Shown here: in pieces, positions 17,860 to 25,925 of the stretch
Layout of the letters: each line of letters begins with the position of its first letter
Numbering within the stretch: position 1 is the first letter of the stretch
Source of the DNA: Pseudomonas sp. BN102
GTDB lineage: Bacteria; Pseudomonadota; Gammaproteobacteria; Pseudomonadales; Pseudomonadaceae
Length of the DNA: 48,024 nucleotides
Direction: 5' to 3'
Assembly: GCF_029871245.1 (NCBI RefSeq)
Contig: NZ_SSON01000006.1
Span: 1-48,024, forward strand
Translations under genes and position numbers: made by a program
The notes under the pieces: generated by a model
The model's database searches: none
The model's input: only the letters and a program-made list of their open reading frames with translations
Told to the model about the DNA's origin: nothing

Positions 17860-18689
17860 GCGACGATCCCCTTTGTCGTGTTCTGGATAGTCTGCGCCTG
17901 GTGGAGGAAGTCCAGCAGCACCTGGTTGACCAGGCGCGGCGACTCCACCGGCATCATGTGGCGCTGCTCGTCGAGCACCGCGACCTGGGCGCCGGGAATG
18001 CGTTCGGCCAACTGCCGGGCCATCTCGGGCGTCGAGCCGGGGTCCAGCTCGCCGGTGGCGACCAGGGTCGGCACCTGGATGCCGGCGAGGTCATCGGCGC
18101 GGTACATGTCCTGAGTGGCGAACAGCTCATAGGTAGTCAGATAGCCCTGCGGGTCGTTGCTGGCAAGGGTCTGGCGGATGGCGGCGATCTGCGCCGGGTT
18201 GGCCGCCTGGTACTCGCGGCTGAACCAGCGCGACAGGGCCGCCTCGGCGTTCGCGTCCGGTCCGTGTTCGGCGGCCTGGCGGGTGCGTTCGATCACTCCG
18301 GCGCGTTGCTCGGCGCTGCGGTTGAACACGCTGTTGAGTATCACCAGACCTTCCAGTTGCTGCGGGAAGTGCAGGGCGAAGGCCCGTGCCACCAGGCCGC
18401 CCATGGAGAAGCCGATGACCGTGGCCTGCGGCAATTGCAGGTGGTCGAGCAACTCCTTCAGCTGCGCGGCATAACCGGCCAGTCCGGTGCCCGGTTCCGG
18501 GCGCGGGCTGGCGCCGTGGCCGAGCATGTCGTAGGCGATGACCTGGAAGTGCGGAGCGAGGCCGACGATCTGGCCTCCCCACATTTCCTTGTTCAGGCCC
18601 ACGCCGTGGATCAGTACCACGGGGTGGCCTTGGCCGGTCGCCAGATAGCTGGTGCCGGCCGGGGTGCGTTCAGCGGTGAGCCGAATCAT
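17856..18689 (-). CDS. Alpha/beta hydrolase
   Basis: The 277-residue protein has the alpha/beta hydrolase core: oxyanion HG motif VVLIHGVGLNKEMWGGQ, nucleophile elbow GFSMGG (Ser about residue 99), acid in ATGELDPGS and the final His in DEQRHMMPVE. ATG 18689 is chosen because AGGAGCG lies 6 nt upstream; the frame could extend to 18719, but without support. It resembles enol-lactone, carbamate and RutD-like hydrolases in length and layout. It lies between the DUF1185 gene (26 nt) and aldehyde dehydrogenase (overlap), pointing to an ester, lactone or amide hydrolysis step of the same path. Confidence 0.92.
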   Translation of the reverse strand: MIRLTAERTPAGTSYLATGQGHPVVLIHGVGLNKEMWGGQIVGLAPHFQVIAYDMLGHGASPRPEPGTGLAGYAAQLKELLDHLQLPQATVIGFSMGGLVARAFALHFPQQLEGLVILNSVFNRSAEQRAGVIERTRQAAEHGPDANAEAALSRWFSREYQAANPAQIAAIRQTLASNDPQGYLTTYELFATQDMYRADDLAGIQVPTLVATGELDPGSTPEMARQLAERIPGAQVAVLDEQRHMMPVESPRLVNQVLLDFLHQAQTIQNTTKGIVA

Positions 18690-18715
18690 GGATCGCTCCT
18701 GCACGGGCCTCGGGA

Positions 18716-19306
18716 TCACTGGGCCTGCTCGGCGGCCAGTTCTTCCAGATCGATGTAGCGGTTGCCGATGCGCGGGTGCAGGCGGCCACCGTCGGCAGCG
18801 CCCAGCACAACGATGATCTCGTCGGCGCGCGGTGCGTCCTCGATTTGCATTTCCAGGGTGATGTAGTGGGAGCGCAGGCCCTCGTCGTCCTTGTGCATCA
18901 TCGGGATCTGGATCGAGGTGCCCGGACCGCCGCGCTTGTTGGTGAAGCTCAGGTAGCTCTTGGCATTCACCGCCTGGCGGTAGTGGTTGCCGAAGCGCAG
19001 GGTGTGGATCACGGCGGAGGCGTGTTCGATTTCACCATCGGCGCCGACCACGGCGGCCTTGCCATAGGCTTCGATCTTCGCGGCACCGCCGATGGCGGCA
19101 GTCAGGCGCTCGACCATCATGGCGCCGAGGTCGGAGCAGTTGGCCTTGATCTCGGGCTTGAGGTCCTCGACGAAACCGCGGCCGACCCAGGGGTTCTTGA
19201 TCACCACGGCCAGGCCCACCATGGTCACTGGCTTGTCGGTGGCCTTGCCGCCCTCGATGAAGGTCTCTTCGACGTAGCTGACGATCTTGCGGATTTCGAA
19301 ACTCAT
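18716..19306 (-). CDS. DUF1185 / 'amino acid synthesis' family protein
   Basis: The 196-residue protein matches the DUF1185 (AA_synth) family: EIRKIVSYVEETFIEGGK, KPVTMVGLAVVIKNPW, VGRGFVEDLKPEI, then GAAKIEAYGKAAVVG and IEHASAVIHTLRFGNHYR. The family name comes from weak early links; no reaction is established. Structures of the family show an alpha/beta barrel-like fold. ATG 19306 has AGGAG 9 nt upstream. It is the first gene of the long minus-strand operon and lies directly downstream of operators C and D. Its place suggests it acts on an early pathway intermediate, perhaps a hydrolysis or isomerisation. Confidence 0.88.
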   Translation of the reverse strand: MSFEIRKIVSYVEETFIEGGKATDKPVTMVGLAVVIKNPWVGRGFVEDLKPEIKANCSDLGAMMVERLTAAIGGAAKIEAYGKAAVVGADGEIEHASAVIHTLRFGNHYRQAVNAKSYLSFTNKRGGPGTSIQIPMMHKDDEGLRSHYITLEMQIEDAPRADEIIVVLGAADGGRLHPRIGNRYIDLEELAAEQAQ

Positions 19307-19344
19307 TGGGCTCTCCTGGTTGGGGAATCTTCTTGCTGTCTGAT

Positions 19345-19367
19345 GGTATACCATAATATTGAATATG
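19345..19367. promoter_or_regulatory. Operator-like site C (upstream of DUF1185 operon)
   Basis: GGTATACCATAATATT, with the TGGTATACCA palindrome. It lies 39 bp upstream of the DUF1185 start, a position that would block or overlap its promoter. A TTGCA sequence lies just upstream on the minus strand, as at sites E and F. Confidence 0.75.
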
Positions 19368-19486
19368 CAAGAGCCAGCTGCCTGGGGAGGGCGGGGCTTG
19401 GCGACGGAAGGTCGTGGAGGGGAGAAGGAAGGCCAGACATGCCGCGCATGGCGCGCGGCGGGGGCGCGAAGGATAAGGGAAAACAT

Positions 19487-19509
19487 GGAATACCGTAATA
19501 CGAAATTCC
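19487..19509. promoter_or_regulatory. Operator-like site D
   Basis: GGAATACCGTAATACG, extended to the GGAAT...ATTCC dyad also seen at site A. It lies about 140 bp further upstream of site C in the same intergenic region. A distal operator for repression by looping is possible. Confidence 0.65.
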
Positions 19510-19548
19510 GTTAGGGCATAAAGGGGGAGGCAGAGTCAGGTGCCTTTC

Positions 19549-19646
19549 CTGTGGGGGCGAATTCATTCGCTAATCGGGCCGCAGGTCCGTCCGACGGTTC
19601 CAATGGGGGCGCTGTGCGCCCCTTCGCGAATGAATTCGCCCCCACA
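19549..19646. repeat. REP-like inverted pair, family 2 copy 2
   Basis: Arms GTGGGGGCGAATTCATTCGC and GCGAATGAATTCGCCCCCAC are perfect inverted copies with about 55 nt between them. It lies in the gap between two minus-strand transcription units. Confidence 0.75.
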
Positions 19647-19680
19647 ACGGCAGTTCCACCCTGGGCAGGTGCCTGTGCGA

Positions 19681-21045
19681 CTACTGCGCCAGGGACCGTT
19701 CAGTCGCGCTTGCGCCCTTGCGTCGCATCAGCCCGTAGTAGGTGATCGCCGGTACGAGCAGGCCCACCACCCAGGCCAAGTCGATGCCATCCAGGGCATT
19801 GGCGACGGGGCCGACGTAGAGGGTGGTGTTCATGAAGGGTACTTCCAGCAGGATGGCCAGCACGAAGCTGCCGCACGCCACCAGGTTCACCCGGCCGTAG
19901 CGGCCGTCCATGTCGAAGATGTCGGGCACGCAGTAGTCGCCTTTGCGCAGGCAGTAGTAGTCCACCAGGTTGATGGCGGTCCAGGGGATGAGGAAGTAGC
20001 TCATGAAGAAGATGAAGTTGAGGAAGAAGGCGATGAAGTCCTCCTGGCTGATGGTGCACAGGGCGGTGGCGATGATGCTGATGGCCAGCATGAACAGCCC
20101 CCGGACCAGAGGCGTGACCCGCAGGCGCGCGAATGGCTCGATCACCGTCACCGTGGACATGAATGCGCCATAGAGGTTGAACACGTTGATCGCCACCTGG
20201 CCATAGACGATGAATGCGAACAGCAGTATCGCGCCAGGTCCGAACAACTGCGCCAGGTGGCTGCCGACGTTGCCTGCGAAGCCGCCGATGGCGACGCTGA
20301 GCATGGCGCCGAGGATCATCATCCAGGCCCCGCCGGCCACGGTGCCGGCGTAGCTGAACCAGAACACCCGGGACATGGGCGTGCTGCCCGGCAGGTAGCG
20401 CGAGTAGTCCGCCACATACGGAGCATAGGAGAGCTGCCAGGTGACGGCGATGCTCACCGCCACCAGGAATTTGGACAGCGAGAAGCCGGCCGGCGACCAC
20501 TGCCCGGCGGGGATTGGCAGGCCCAGGGCGAGCGCCGTGGCGACCAGGAACACCAGGATCGAGAGGATCGACAGCACTTTCTGCAGGCGGTGGATCAACC
20601 GGTAGCCGTAGAGCGCCACCACGAAGCACAGCGCGCCGATCAGGTAGATGTTGCCGTCGCCGCCCAGGGGGCTGACCGATTCGATGGCCTGGGCGGCCAG
20701 CAAGGTGTTGCTGACGAAGAAGCCCAGGTAGATGAGCATCACGAACAGCAGCGGCAGCACGGCGCCGATCACGCCGAACTGGGCGCGGCTCTGGATCATC
20801 TGCGGGATGCCGAGCTTCGGCCCCTGGGCCGAGTGCGAAGCCATGAAGAGGGCGCCGATCAGCGAGCCGAGGATGATCGCCATGGCGCTCCAGAACAGGT
20901 TCAGGCCGATGACCACCGGCAGCACGCCGGAGGCGATGGTGGTGATGTTCATGTTGGCGCCGAACCAGATGTAAAACAGCGAGCCGGGTTTGCCGTAGCG
21001 CTCGCTTTCGGGAATGAAATCGATGCTGCGTTTCTCGACGTTCAT
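19681..21045 (-). CDS. NCS1 family nucleobase/cytosine-type permease (copy 1)
   Basis: The 454-residue inner-membrane transporter has about 12 hydrophobic helices and the NCS1 landmarks: FIPESERYGKPGSLFYIWFG near the start, GPKLGIPQMIQSRAQFG, and SYAPYVADYSRYLPGSTP in the middle. Relatives import cytosine, purines, allantoin, hydantoins or other small N-heterocycles by cation symport. ATG 21045 has GGAG 8 nt upstream; a GTG at 21054 overlaps the amidohydrolase stop but leaves no room for a ribosome site. It closes the operon LLM monooxygenase, amidohydrolase, permease. A substrate with a small N-heterocyclic ring is the natural inference. Confidence 0.92.
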   Translation of the reverse strand: MNVEKRSIDFIPESERYGKPGSLFYIWFGANMNITTIASGVLPVVIGLNLFWSAMAIILGSLIGALFMASHSAQGPKLGIPQMIQSRAQFGVIGAVLPLLFVMLIYLGFFVSNTLLAAQAIESVSPLGGDGNIYLIGALCFVVALYGYRLIHRLQKVLSILSILVFLVATALALGLPIPAGQWSPAGFSLSKFLVAVSIAVTWQLSYAPYVADYSRYLPGSTPMSRVFWFSYAGTVAGGAWMMILGAMLSVAIGGFAGNVGSHLAQLFGPGAILLFAFIVYGQVAINVFNLYGAFMSTVTVIEPFARLRVTPLVRGLFMLAISIIATALCTISQEDFIAFFLNFIFFMSYFLIPWTAINLVDYYCLRKGDYCVPDIFDMDGRYGRVNLVACGSFVLAILLEVPFMNTTLYVGPVANALDGIDLAWVVGLLVPAITYYGLMRRKGASATERSLAQ

Positions 21046-21050
21046 GGCGG

Positions 21051-21737
21051 TCACTCCTGATCCCGGCGCTGCAGGCCGAGGCTGGATTCAAAAAGGGCGA
21101 TGGTTTCGACGAACTGCGTGGGCTGGTGGGCGAACTGGTCCGGCACCTGCGGGCGGCAGGATGTGAACGGCTCGCCACGCAAGGCGCGCAGGTACTGCTC
21201 GGTGGCGAACAGTTCGATGGCGTAGACCCAGTTGGCCAGGATCAGCAGTGCGGCGTAGTGCGCCGCGCGGGTGGTGGTGGTGCAGGCGTCGACTATCAGG
21301 TCGACCCGGTAGCCGAGGGCGAAGGCGTCGAGCACCGTCGCCAGGACGCAGGCGTCGGTTAGCACGCCGGAGATCATCAAACGGCCTATCCCGAGGCGTT
21401 TCAGCTGAGCGTCCAGGTCGGTGCGGTGGAAGGCGCTGTAGCGCGGCTTGTCGATGACGCAGTCGCCAGGTTGTGGCGCCAGGCGCGGAAGGATTTGCAC
21501 CTGGCGGGTCCCTGCGCAATAGCTGGCCGGGCGCCCGTTGGCGTCCAGCGGCTCGCCGGGCGGCAGGTCGGTGGCCTCTGCATCGTTGATATGTCGCGTG
21601 TAGATCAGGGGAATGCCGGCGGAGCGCACGGAGGCGATCAAGGCGGCGCTGTTGTCGATCACGTTCTCGATGTCATGCAGGCGGAAGCCATCCTCCTGCT
21701 GCATGTCGATGATCAGGTAGGCGATATCGTTTCTCAT
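21051..21737 (-). CDS. Isochorismatase-family amidohydrolase
   Basis: The 228-residue cysteine hydrolase has the family triad: Asp11 in LIIDMQQ, Lys97 in DKPRYSAF and Cys130 in VLTDACVL. Members hydrolyse amides such as nicotinamide, ureidoacrylate (RutB), N-carbamoylsarcosine or maleamate, releasing ammonia. The Cys is present, so an amidase rather than a true isochorismatase is expected. ATG 21737 is chosen by homology at the N-terminus; the Shine-Dalgarno is modest (AAGAG). Its stop is tightly followed by the permease. In context it would hydrolyse an amide produced by oxidative ring opening. Confidence 0.92.
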   Translation of the reverse strand: MRNDIAYLIIDMQQEDGFRLHDIENVIDNSAALIASVRSAGIPLIYTRHINDAEATDLPPGEPLDANGRPASYCAGTRQVQILPRLAPQPGDCVIDKPRYSAFHRTDLDAQLKRLGIGRLMISGVLTDACVLATVLDAFALGYRVDLIVDACTTTTRAAHYAALLILANWVYAIELFATEQYLRALRGEPFTSCRPQVPDQFAHQPTQFVETIALFESSLGLQRRDQE

Positions 21738-22088
21738 GGGCAACTCTTGTTCTTGTGCGGAAAATGCCGGCAGCCCGCGCCATGGCACCCAAAATGCCCA
21801 GATGCCAGGGCCGGGAGCTCGAGGGATCGAGCCGGCTGCCAGGTGAGTTCAGCGGGGAGAGTCGCTCAGGAGACTATCTGCCAGAAGCCGTTCTGCTTGG
21901 CCGAGACAGAGGCGCGCAGGCGTTTCAGGTGAACGTGCGCAGGTGTCCACTTGCCGCGCAGGTAAGCCATTGCGGCTCCGGGCAGTGGTTGGGCGTTGCA
22001 GGTGATCAGGCCTTGGTTCATGGGGCTGTCGACCATCTTCATGGGAAGCGTGGCCGGATCGCCCGATCCGGCCACGTGCAGCGATGAC
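21738..22088. other. Intergenic region with a perfect 12-bp hairpin
   Basis: This 351-nt gap separates the monooxygenase from the amidohydrolase on the same strand. CGTGGCCGGATC and GATCCGGCCACG (22049-22076, loop GCCC) form a perfect stem 12 nt after the monooxygenase stop. It has no T-tract, so it may be an mRNA 3' stabiliser or a Rho-assisted terminator. A minus-strand frame (21866-22075) has no ribosome site and no family resemblance; it could be a decayed gene. No operator copy was found here. Confidence 0.5.
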
Positions 22089-23132
22089 TCAGTTGAACGC
22101 CGGCACCACGTGCTTGATGAAGAGTTCCAGGGACTTCTTCTTTTCGGCGTGGGACAGGCTGTTGTCGGCCCAGAAGCTGAACTCGTCCACGCCCAGCTCC
22201 TGGTAGTGGCGGATGCGTGCGATGACTTCTTCGGGGGTGCCGATCATGGTGTTCTTGCGGATGTTCTCCAGTTCGAATTCCGGGCGGTCCTTGAACTTCT
22301 CTTCCGGGCTCGGCTGGAGAATACCGTTGACCGGGGTTTCCTTGTTGCCGAACCAGGCATCGAAGGTGCGGTAGAAGCGCGAGATGGCGGCGGCGCCGAC
22401 CTTCCAGCCTTCCGGGTCTTCCACGCTGTGCACGTGGGTGTGGCGCAGCACCATGAGTTGCGGGCGCGGCACCTCGGGGTTGTTGGCCAGGGCGGCCTCG
22501 AACTTGTTCTTCAGGTCCACCACTTCCTCGTCGCCCTTCATCAGGGGGGTGACCATCACGTTACAGCCGTTCTTCACCGCAAAGTTGTGCGAATCCGGGT
22601 CGCGGGCGGCGATCCAGATCGGCGGGCCGGGCTGCTGGATCGGGCGCGGCGAGGAGGTGGAGGTGGGGAACTTCCAGATTTCGCCTTCATGGGCGTAGTC
22701 GCCCTGCCACAGGGCTTTGACCACCGGCACCATTTCGCGCAGGTGCTGGCCGCCGGAGGAAGCGGGCATGCCGCCGGCCATGCGGTCGAACTCGTACTGG
22801 TACGCGCCGCGGGCCAGGCCCACTTCCATGCGGCCGTTGCTGATCACGTCCAGCAGCGCGCATTCACCGGCCACGCGTATGGGGTGCCAGAAGGGCGCGA
22901 TGATGGTGCCGGCGCCCAGGCGGATGGTGCTGGTACGGGCGGCCAGGTAGGAGAGCAGCGGCATGGGGCTCGGCGAGATGGTGTACTCCATGGCGTGGTG
23001 TTCGCCGATCCACACGGTGCTGAAACCGCCGGCTTCCGCCATCAGGGTCAGTTCGGTCAGATCCTCGAAGAGCTGGCGGTGGCTGACCTGCTCGTCATAG
23101 CGCTCCATGTGCACGAACAAAGAGAATTTCAT
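22089..23132 (-). CDS. Luciferase-like (LLM class) flavin-dependent monooxygenase
   Basis: The 347-residue TIM-barrel enzyme uses reduced FMN and O2. Family text: MKFSLFVHMERYDEQVS, GFSTVWIGEHHAMEYTI, RLGAGTIIAPFWHPIRVAGE, LDVISNGRMEVGLARGAYQ, and near the end the IGTPEEVIARIRHYQELGVD module with DEFSFW. It belongs to the bacterial-luciferase/alkanal-type subgroup rather than the RutA subgroup, whose start and core motifs differ. Operator E lies about 127 bp upstream and the two flavin reductases of the island can supply FMNH2. It is the best candidate for the first oxidation or ring opening. Confidence 0.94.
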   Translation of the reverse strand: MKFSLFVHMERYDEQVSHRQLFEDLTELTLMAEAGGFSTVWIGEHHAMEYTISPSPMPLLSYLAARTSTIRLGAGTIIAPFWHPIRVAGECALLDVISNGRMEVGLARGAYQYEFDRMAGGMPASSGGQHLREMVPVVKALWQGDYAHEGEIWKFPTSTSSPRPIQQPGPPIWIAARDPDSHNFAVKNGCNVMVTPLMKGDEEVVDLKNKFEAALANNPEVPRPQLMVLRHTHVHSVEDPEGWKVGAAAISRFYRTFDAWFGNKETPVNGILQPSPEEKFKDRPEFELENIRKNTMIGTPEEVIARIRHYQELGVDEFSFWADNSLSHAEKKKSLELFIKHVVPAFN

Positions 23133-23258
23133 GTCGCTTACCTCGAACCTTTTTCTGTCGGGCCAGGGACCGGCCGGATGCTGTGTGGCGTGCGTCGCAC
23201 GCCCTCTGGGGTGACTCCGCCAGCGTCCGCGGACGGGCTGGGCGGCTTGCTGGATATT

Positions 23259-23281
23259 GGTATACCATAATATGGAATATC
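23259..23281. promoter_or_regulatory. Operator-like site E (upstream of LLM monooxygenase)
   Basis: GGTATACCATAATATGG: the best dyad of the set, with CCATA-A-TATGG at its centre and 9 of 11 arm pairs. On the minus strand TTGCAG lies 16 nt from TATACC, a spacing close to a promoter, so the operator may overlap the -10 region. Confidence 0.75.
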
Positions 23282-23375
23282 TGCAAGGTGTTTCTGACAG
23301 ACACTACGGTAGCCAGGGCGACCGAGCGCAGCACCAGGGGCTGGATAGCGCGCAGGGGCTGCTGCGGAGCCCTTC

Positions 23376-23454
23376 GCGAATGAATTCGCCCCCACAGGAA
23401 AAGCGGAATCCGCGCCGAAGGTGGCAGCCTCCTTGTGGGGGCGATTTCAATCGC
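23376..23454. repeat. REP-like inverted pair, family 2 copy 3
   Basis: GCGAATGAATTCGCCCCCAC (from 23376) and GTGGGGGCGATTTCAATCGC (to 23454) face each other in the opposite order from copy 2, separated by about 35 nt. Confidence 0.7.
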
Positions 23455-23487
23455 AGAGCAGGCCGCAGGTCTGCCCTTGGGAATCAC

Positions 23488-23512
23488 AAAAAAAAGCCCC
23501 CATGAGGGGGCT
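23488..23512 (-). terminator. Intrinsic terminator of flavin reductase copy 2
   Basis: Minus strand: AGCCCCC, loop TCAT, GGGGGCT, then TTTTTTT. A textbook terminator 25 nt beyond the reductase stop. Confidence 0.9.
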
Positions 23513-23536
23513 CACACAGCCCACATGAACCGGGTG

Positions 23537-24022
23537 TCAGGCAAACGCCTGCAGGGCGCCCATCTTGCCGCGGCAGTAGATCATCGGGGTCACTTGCTGC
23601 TCGGGGACGATCAGGTTCTTCACGGCGCCTACCAGGATGGCATGGTCGCCGCCTTCGTATTCGCGCCACAGCTCGCATTCGATGATGGCGGTGGCATTGG
23701 CCAGTATCGGATTGCCCAGTTCGCTCAGGCTCCATTCGATGCCCTGGGCCTTGTCCTTGCCCTTCTTGGCGAAGGCGTAGGCCTCGCCCTGCTGGTCGGC
23801 GGAGAGCAGGTGGATGGCGAAGCGCTTGCTCTTGATCAGCACCGGATAGGAGTCGGAGCTGTAGTTGGGGCAGAACAGCACCAGGGCCGGGTCCATGGAC
23901 AGGGAGCTGAAGGCGCTGGCGGTCAGCCCGACGATCTGGCCGTCGTCATCCAGGGTGGTGATGACAGTGACGCCGGAGGGGAAGGAGCCCATGACTTGTT
24001 TGTAGGCATTGGTGTCGATCAT
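23537..24022 (-). CDS. NAD(P)H:flavin reductase, RutF/HpaC type (copy 2)
   Basis: The 161-residue reductase has the same motifs as copy 1 (MGSFPSGVTVITT, LTASAFSSLSMDPALVLFC, GGDHAILVGAV) and the same length, with about 78% identity by my count. It is a single-gene unit: operator F lies about 56 bp upstream and a strong terminator follows. A separate reductase unit next to the monooxygenase suggests copy 2 serves the first oxidation, while copy 1 travels with the later enzymes. Whether the two differ in FMN versus FAD preference cannot be read here. Confidence 0.93.
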   Translation of the reverse strand: MIDTNAYKQVMGSFPSGVTVITTLDDDGQIVGLTASAFSSLSMDPALVLFCPNYSSDSYPVLIKSKRFAIHLLSADQQGEAYAFAKKGKDKAQGIEWSLSELGNPILANATAIIECELWREYEGGDHAILVGAVKNLIVPEQQVTPMIYCRGKMGALQAFA

Positions 24023-24077
24023 TTCGGGTACCTATCGGTGTGGCCTGGCTGCGACCGGCAGCACATTTGCGTCTGAT

Positions 24078-24100
24078 GGTATACCGTAATATTGTCATTG
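24078..24100. promoter_or_regulatory. Operator-like site F (upstream of flavin reductase 2)
   Basis: GGTATACCGTAATATT with the TGGTATACC arm. It lies about 56 bp upstream of the reductase start on the minus strand, and a TTGCA lies beyond it, as at sites C and E. Confidence 0.7.
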
Positions 24101-24264
24101 CAAGCACTAATTTTCGGTGGTTGAACGCCAGCCGACGAACGTTGATCTTCTCGTTGAAGCCCAGTAATTACGGGGCGTTCAGGTGGTCTGGTTGAACGAT
24201 TCAGCTAGTGATGGCAGCAGTCGTCGCCCATCTGATACCCGGAAAAAATCCTTGTCTGAGTCTT

Positions 24265-24287
24265 GGAATACCATAATATGGTGCCGC
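24265..24287. promoter_or_regulatory. Operator-like site G (upstream of plus-strand permease)
   Basis: TTGGAATACCATAATATGG, sharing its 18-base core with site A (opposite strand). It lies about 88 bp upstream of the NCS1 gene at 24375. F and G are 187 bp apart in one divergent region. Confidence 0.7.
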
Positions 24288-24374
24288 GATATCGGGCGGC
24301 TGTCGCCTTTCCACAAGCCCGAATGCACAGGCCCGCGTGGCTTTCCTTACAAAGACAATAAGCAAGGCAAGACG

Positions 24375-25769
24375 ATGTCCGAGAATACCCAGCAGACGCT
24401 GATCGAGAACCATACCGTCGACTATGTGCCGCCCGCCGAACGCCACGGCAGGGCCCGCGACCTGTTCACCCTCTGGTTCAGCACCAATATCGCGCCGCTG
24501 CCGATCGTCACCGGGGCCATGGTGGTCCAGGTATTCCACCTCGACCTTTTCTGGGGTCTGCTGGCCATAGTGCTGGGGCATATGATCGGCGGTGTCTTCA
24601 TCGCCCTGGCCTCGGCCCAGGGGCCGCAGATGGGCATCCCGCAGATGGTCCAGAGCCGTGGCCAGTTCGGCCGCTACGGCGCGCTGCTGATCGTGTTCTT
24701 CGCCGCCATCATCTACGTCGGCTTCTTCATCTCCAACATCGTCCTGGCGGGCGAGTCGATCCATGGCATCGCCCCCACCGTGCCGCTGCCGGCGGCGATC
24801 ATCATCGGCGCCCTCAGCGCCACCGCCATCGGGGTGATCGGCTATCGCTTCATCCACACCCTGAACCGCATCGGCACCTGGGTGATGGGCGGCGCGCTGC
24901 TGGCCGGCTTCGCCTGGATCTTCTGCAGCGAGCTGCCGGCGGACTTCTTCAGCCGTGGCGCCTTCAACCTGTCGGGCTTCCTGGCCACCATCTGCCTGGG
25001 TGTCATCTGGCAGATCAGCTTCTCGCCCTACGTGTCGGACTACTCGCGCTACCTGCCGGCCAGCATTGGCATCGCCAAGCCGTTCTGGGCCACCTATTTC
25101 GGTGCCTGCCTGGGCACCATCCTGTCCTTCAGCTTCGGTGCGGTGGCCGTGCTGGCGACGCCGGAAGGCACCGAGGCCATGGCTGCGGTGAAGCAGGCCA
25201 CCGGCGTGCTCGGCCCGGTCCTGATGCTGCTGTTCCTGCTCAACATCATCAGCCACAACGCCCTCAACCTGTATGGCGCGGTGCTGTCCATCGTCACTTC
25301 GATCCAGACCTTCGCCGGCGGCTGGACGCCGAGCATCCGCGTGCGGGTGGTCCTTTCCGCCGTGGTGCTGGCCGGCAGCTGCCTGATGGCGCTGGTCGCC
25401 TCGGCCAACTTCATCTCCCACTTCATCGGTCTGATCCTGGCGCTGTTGCTGGTCCTGGTGCCCTGGGCCTCGATCAACCTGATCGACTTCTACCTGATCA
25501 AGCGCGGCCGCTACGACATTGCCTCGATCTTCAGCGCCGATGGCGGCATCTATGGGCGCTTCAACGCGCATGCGATCACCGCCTACTTCCTTGGCATCCT
25601 GGTGCAACTGCCCTTCGCCAACACCGCGCTCTATGTCGGGCCCTATGCCAATTACATCGAGGGCGTGGACCTGTCCTGGCTGGTGGGGCTGCTGGTGACC
25701 TGTCCGCTCTATTACTGCCTGGCCACTCGCGGCAAGGAGCCGGTCGGCGCGCTGCGCATGGCCGACTGA
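24375..25769 (+). CDS. NCS1 family nucleobase/cytosine-type permease (copy 2)
   Basis: The 464-residue transporter is related to copy 1, with about 12 membrane helices. Landmarks: VDYVPPAERHGRARDLFTLW, GPQMGIPQMVQSRGQFGRYG, and ISFSPYVSDYSRYLPAS. The GIPQM and DYSRYLP signatures are shared with copy 1, while the loops differ widely, so the two may import related but different heterocycles. ATG 24375 has AAGG upstream; the frame is open to 24183, but that part includes operator G and is not coding. It is monocistronic, with a terminator at 25791-25830. Confidence 0.92.
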   Translation: MSENTQQTLIENHTVDYVPPAERHGRARDLFTLWFSTNIAPLPIVTGAMVVQVFHLDLFWGLLAIVLGHMIGGVFIALASAQGPQMGIPQMVQSRGQFGRYGALLIVFFAAIIYVGFFISNIVLAGESIHGIAPTVPLPAAIIIGALSATAIGVIGYRFIHTLNRIGTWVMGGALLAGFAWIFCSELPADFFSRGAFNLSGFLATICLGVIWQISFSPYVSDYSRYLPASIGIAKPFWATYFGACLGTILSFSFGAVAVLATPEGTEAMAAVKQATGVLGPVLMLLFLLNIISHNALNLYGAVLSIVTSIQTFAGGWTPSIRVRVVLSAVVLAGSCLMALVASANFISHFIGLILALLLVLVPWASINLIDFYLIKRGRYDIASIFSADGGIYGRFNAHAITAYFLGILVQLPFANTALYVGPYANYIEGVDLSWLVGLLVTCPLYYCLATRGKEPVGALRMAD

Positions 25770-25790
25770 CGCCCAGGCTTTCCGCTCATT

Positions 25791-25830
25791 GCGCCCCGAC
25801 CTGTTCTGCAGGCGGGGCGCTTTGCTTTTT
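25791..25830 (+). terminator. Intrinsic terminator of NCS1 gene
   Basis: GCGCCCCG and CGGGGCGC form a perfect 8-bp stem with a 14-nt loop, followed by TTTGCTTTTT. It closes the catabolic island on the right. Confidence 0.9.
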
Positions 25831-25925
25831 GGGGGACTGCCGACCAGGGGACGCGTGCTTCCCTGCAAATCGAAATCCGTCAGCTAGCTTTTAGTGATCG
25901 GGATTTCTCTGCGAGGGAGTGGGTC

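Noticed and set aside
18976-18986. A second ops-like string, GGCGGTAGTGG
   Set aside because: It lies inside the DUF1185 coding region on the wrong strand, and the last base breaks the consensus.
21866-22075. A 69-residue minus-strand frame between monooxygenase and amidohydrolase
   Set aside because: No ribosome site before any of its ATGs and no resemblance to known families; kept only as a note under the intergenic feature.
22089-23132. Calling the luciferase-like enzyme RutA and the cluster a Rut operon
   Set aside because: The N-terminus and core motifs fit the alkanal-type subgroup, and RutC and RutE-like genes are absent.
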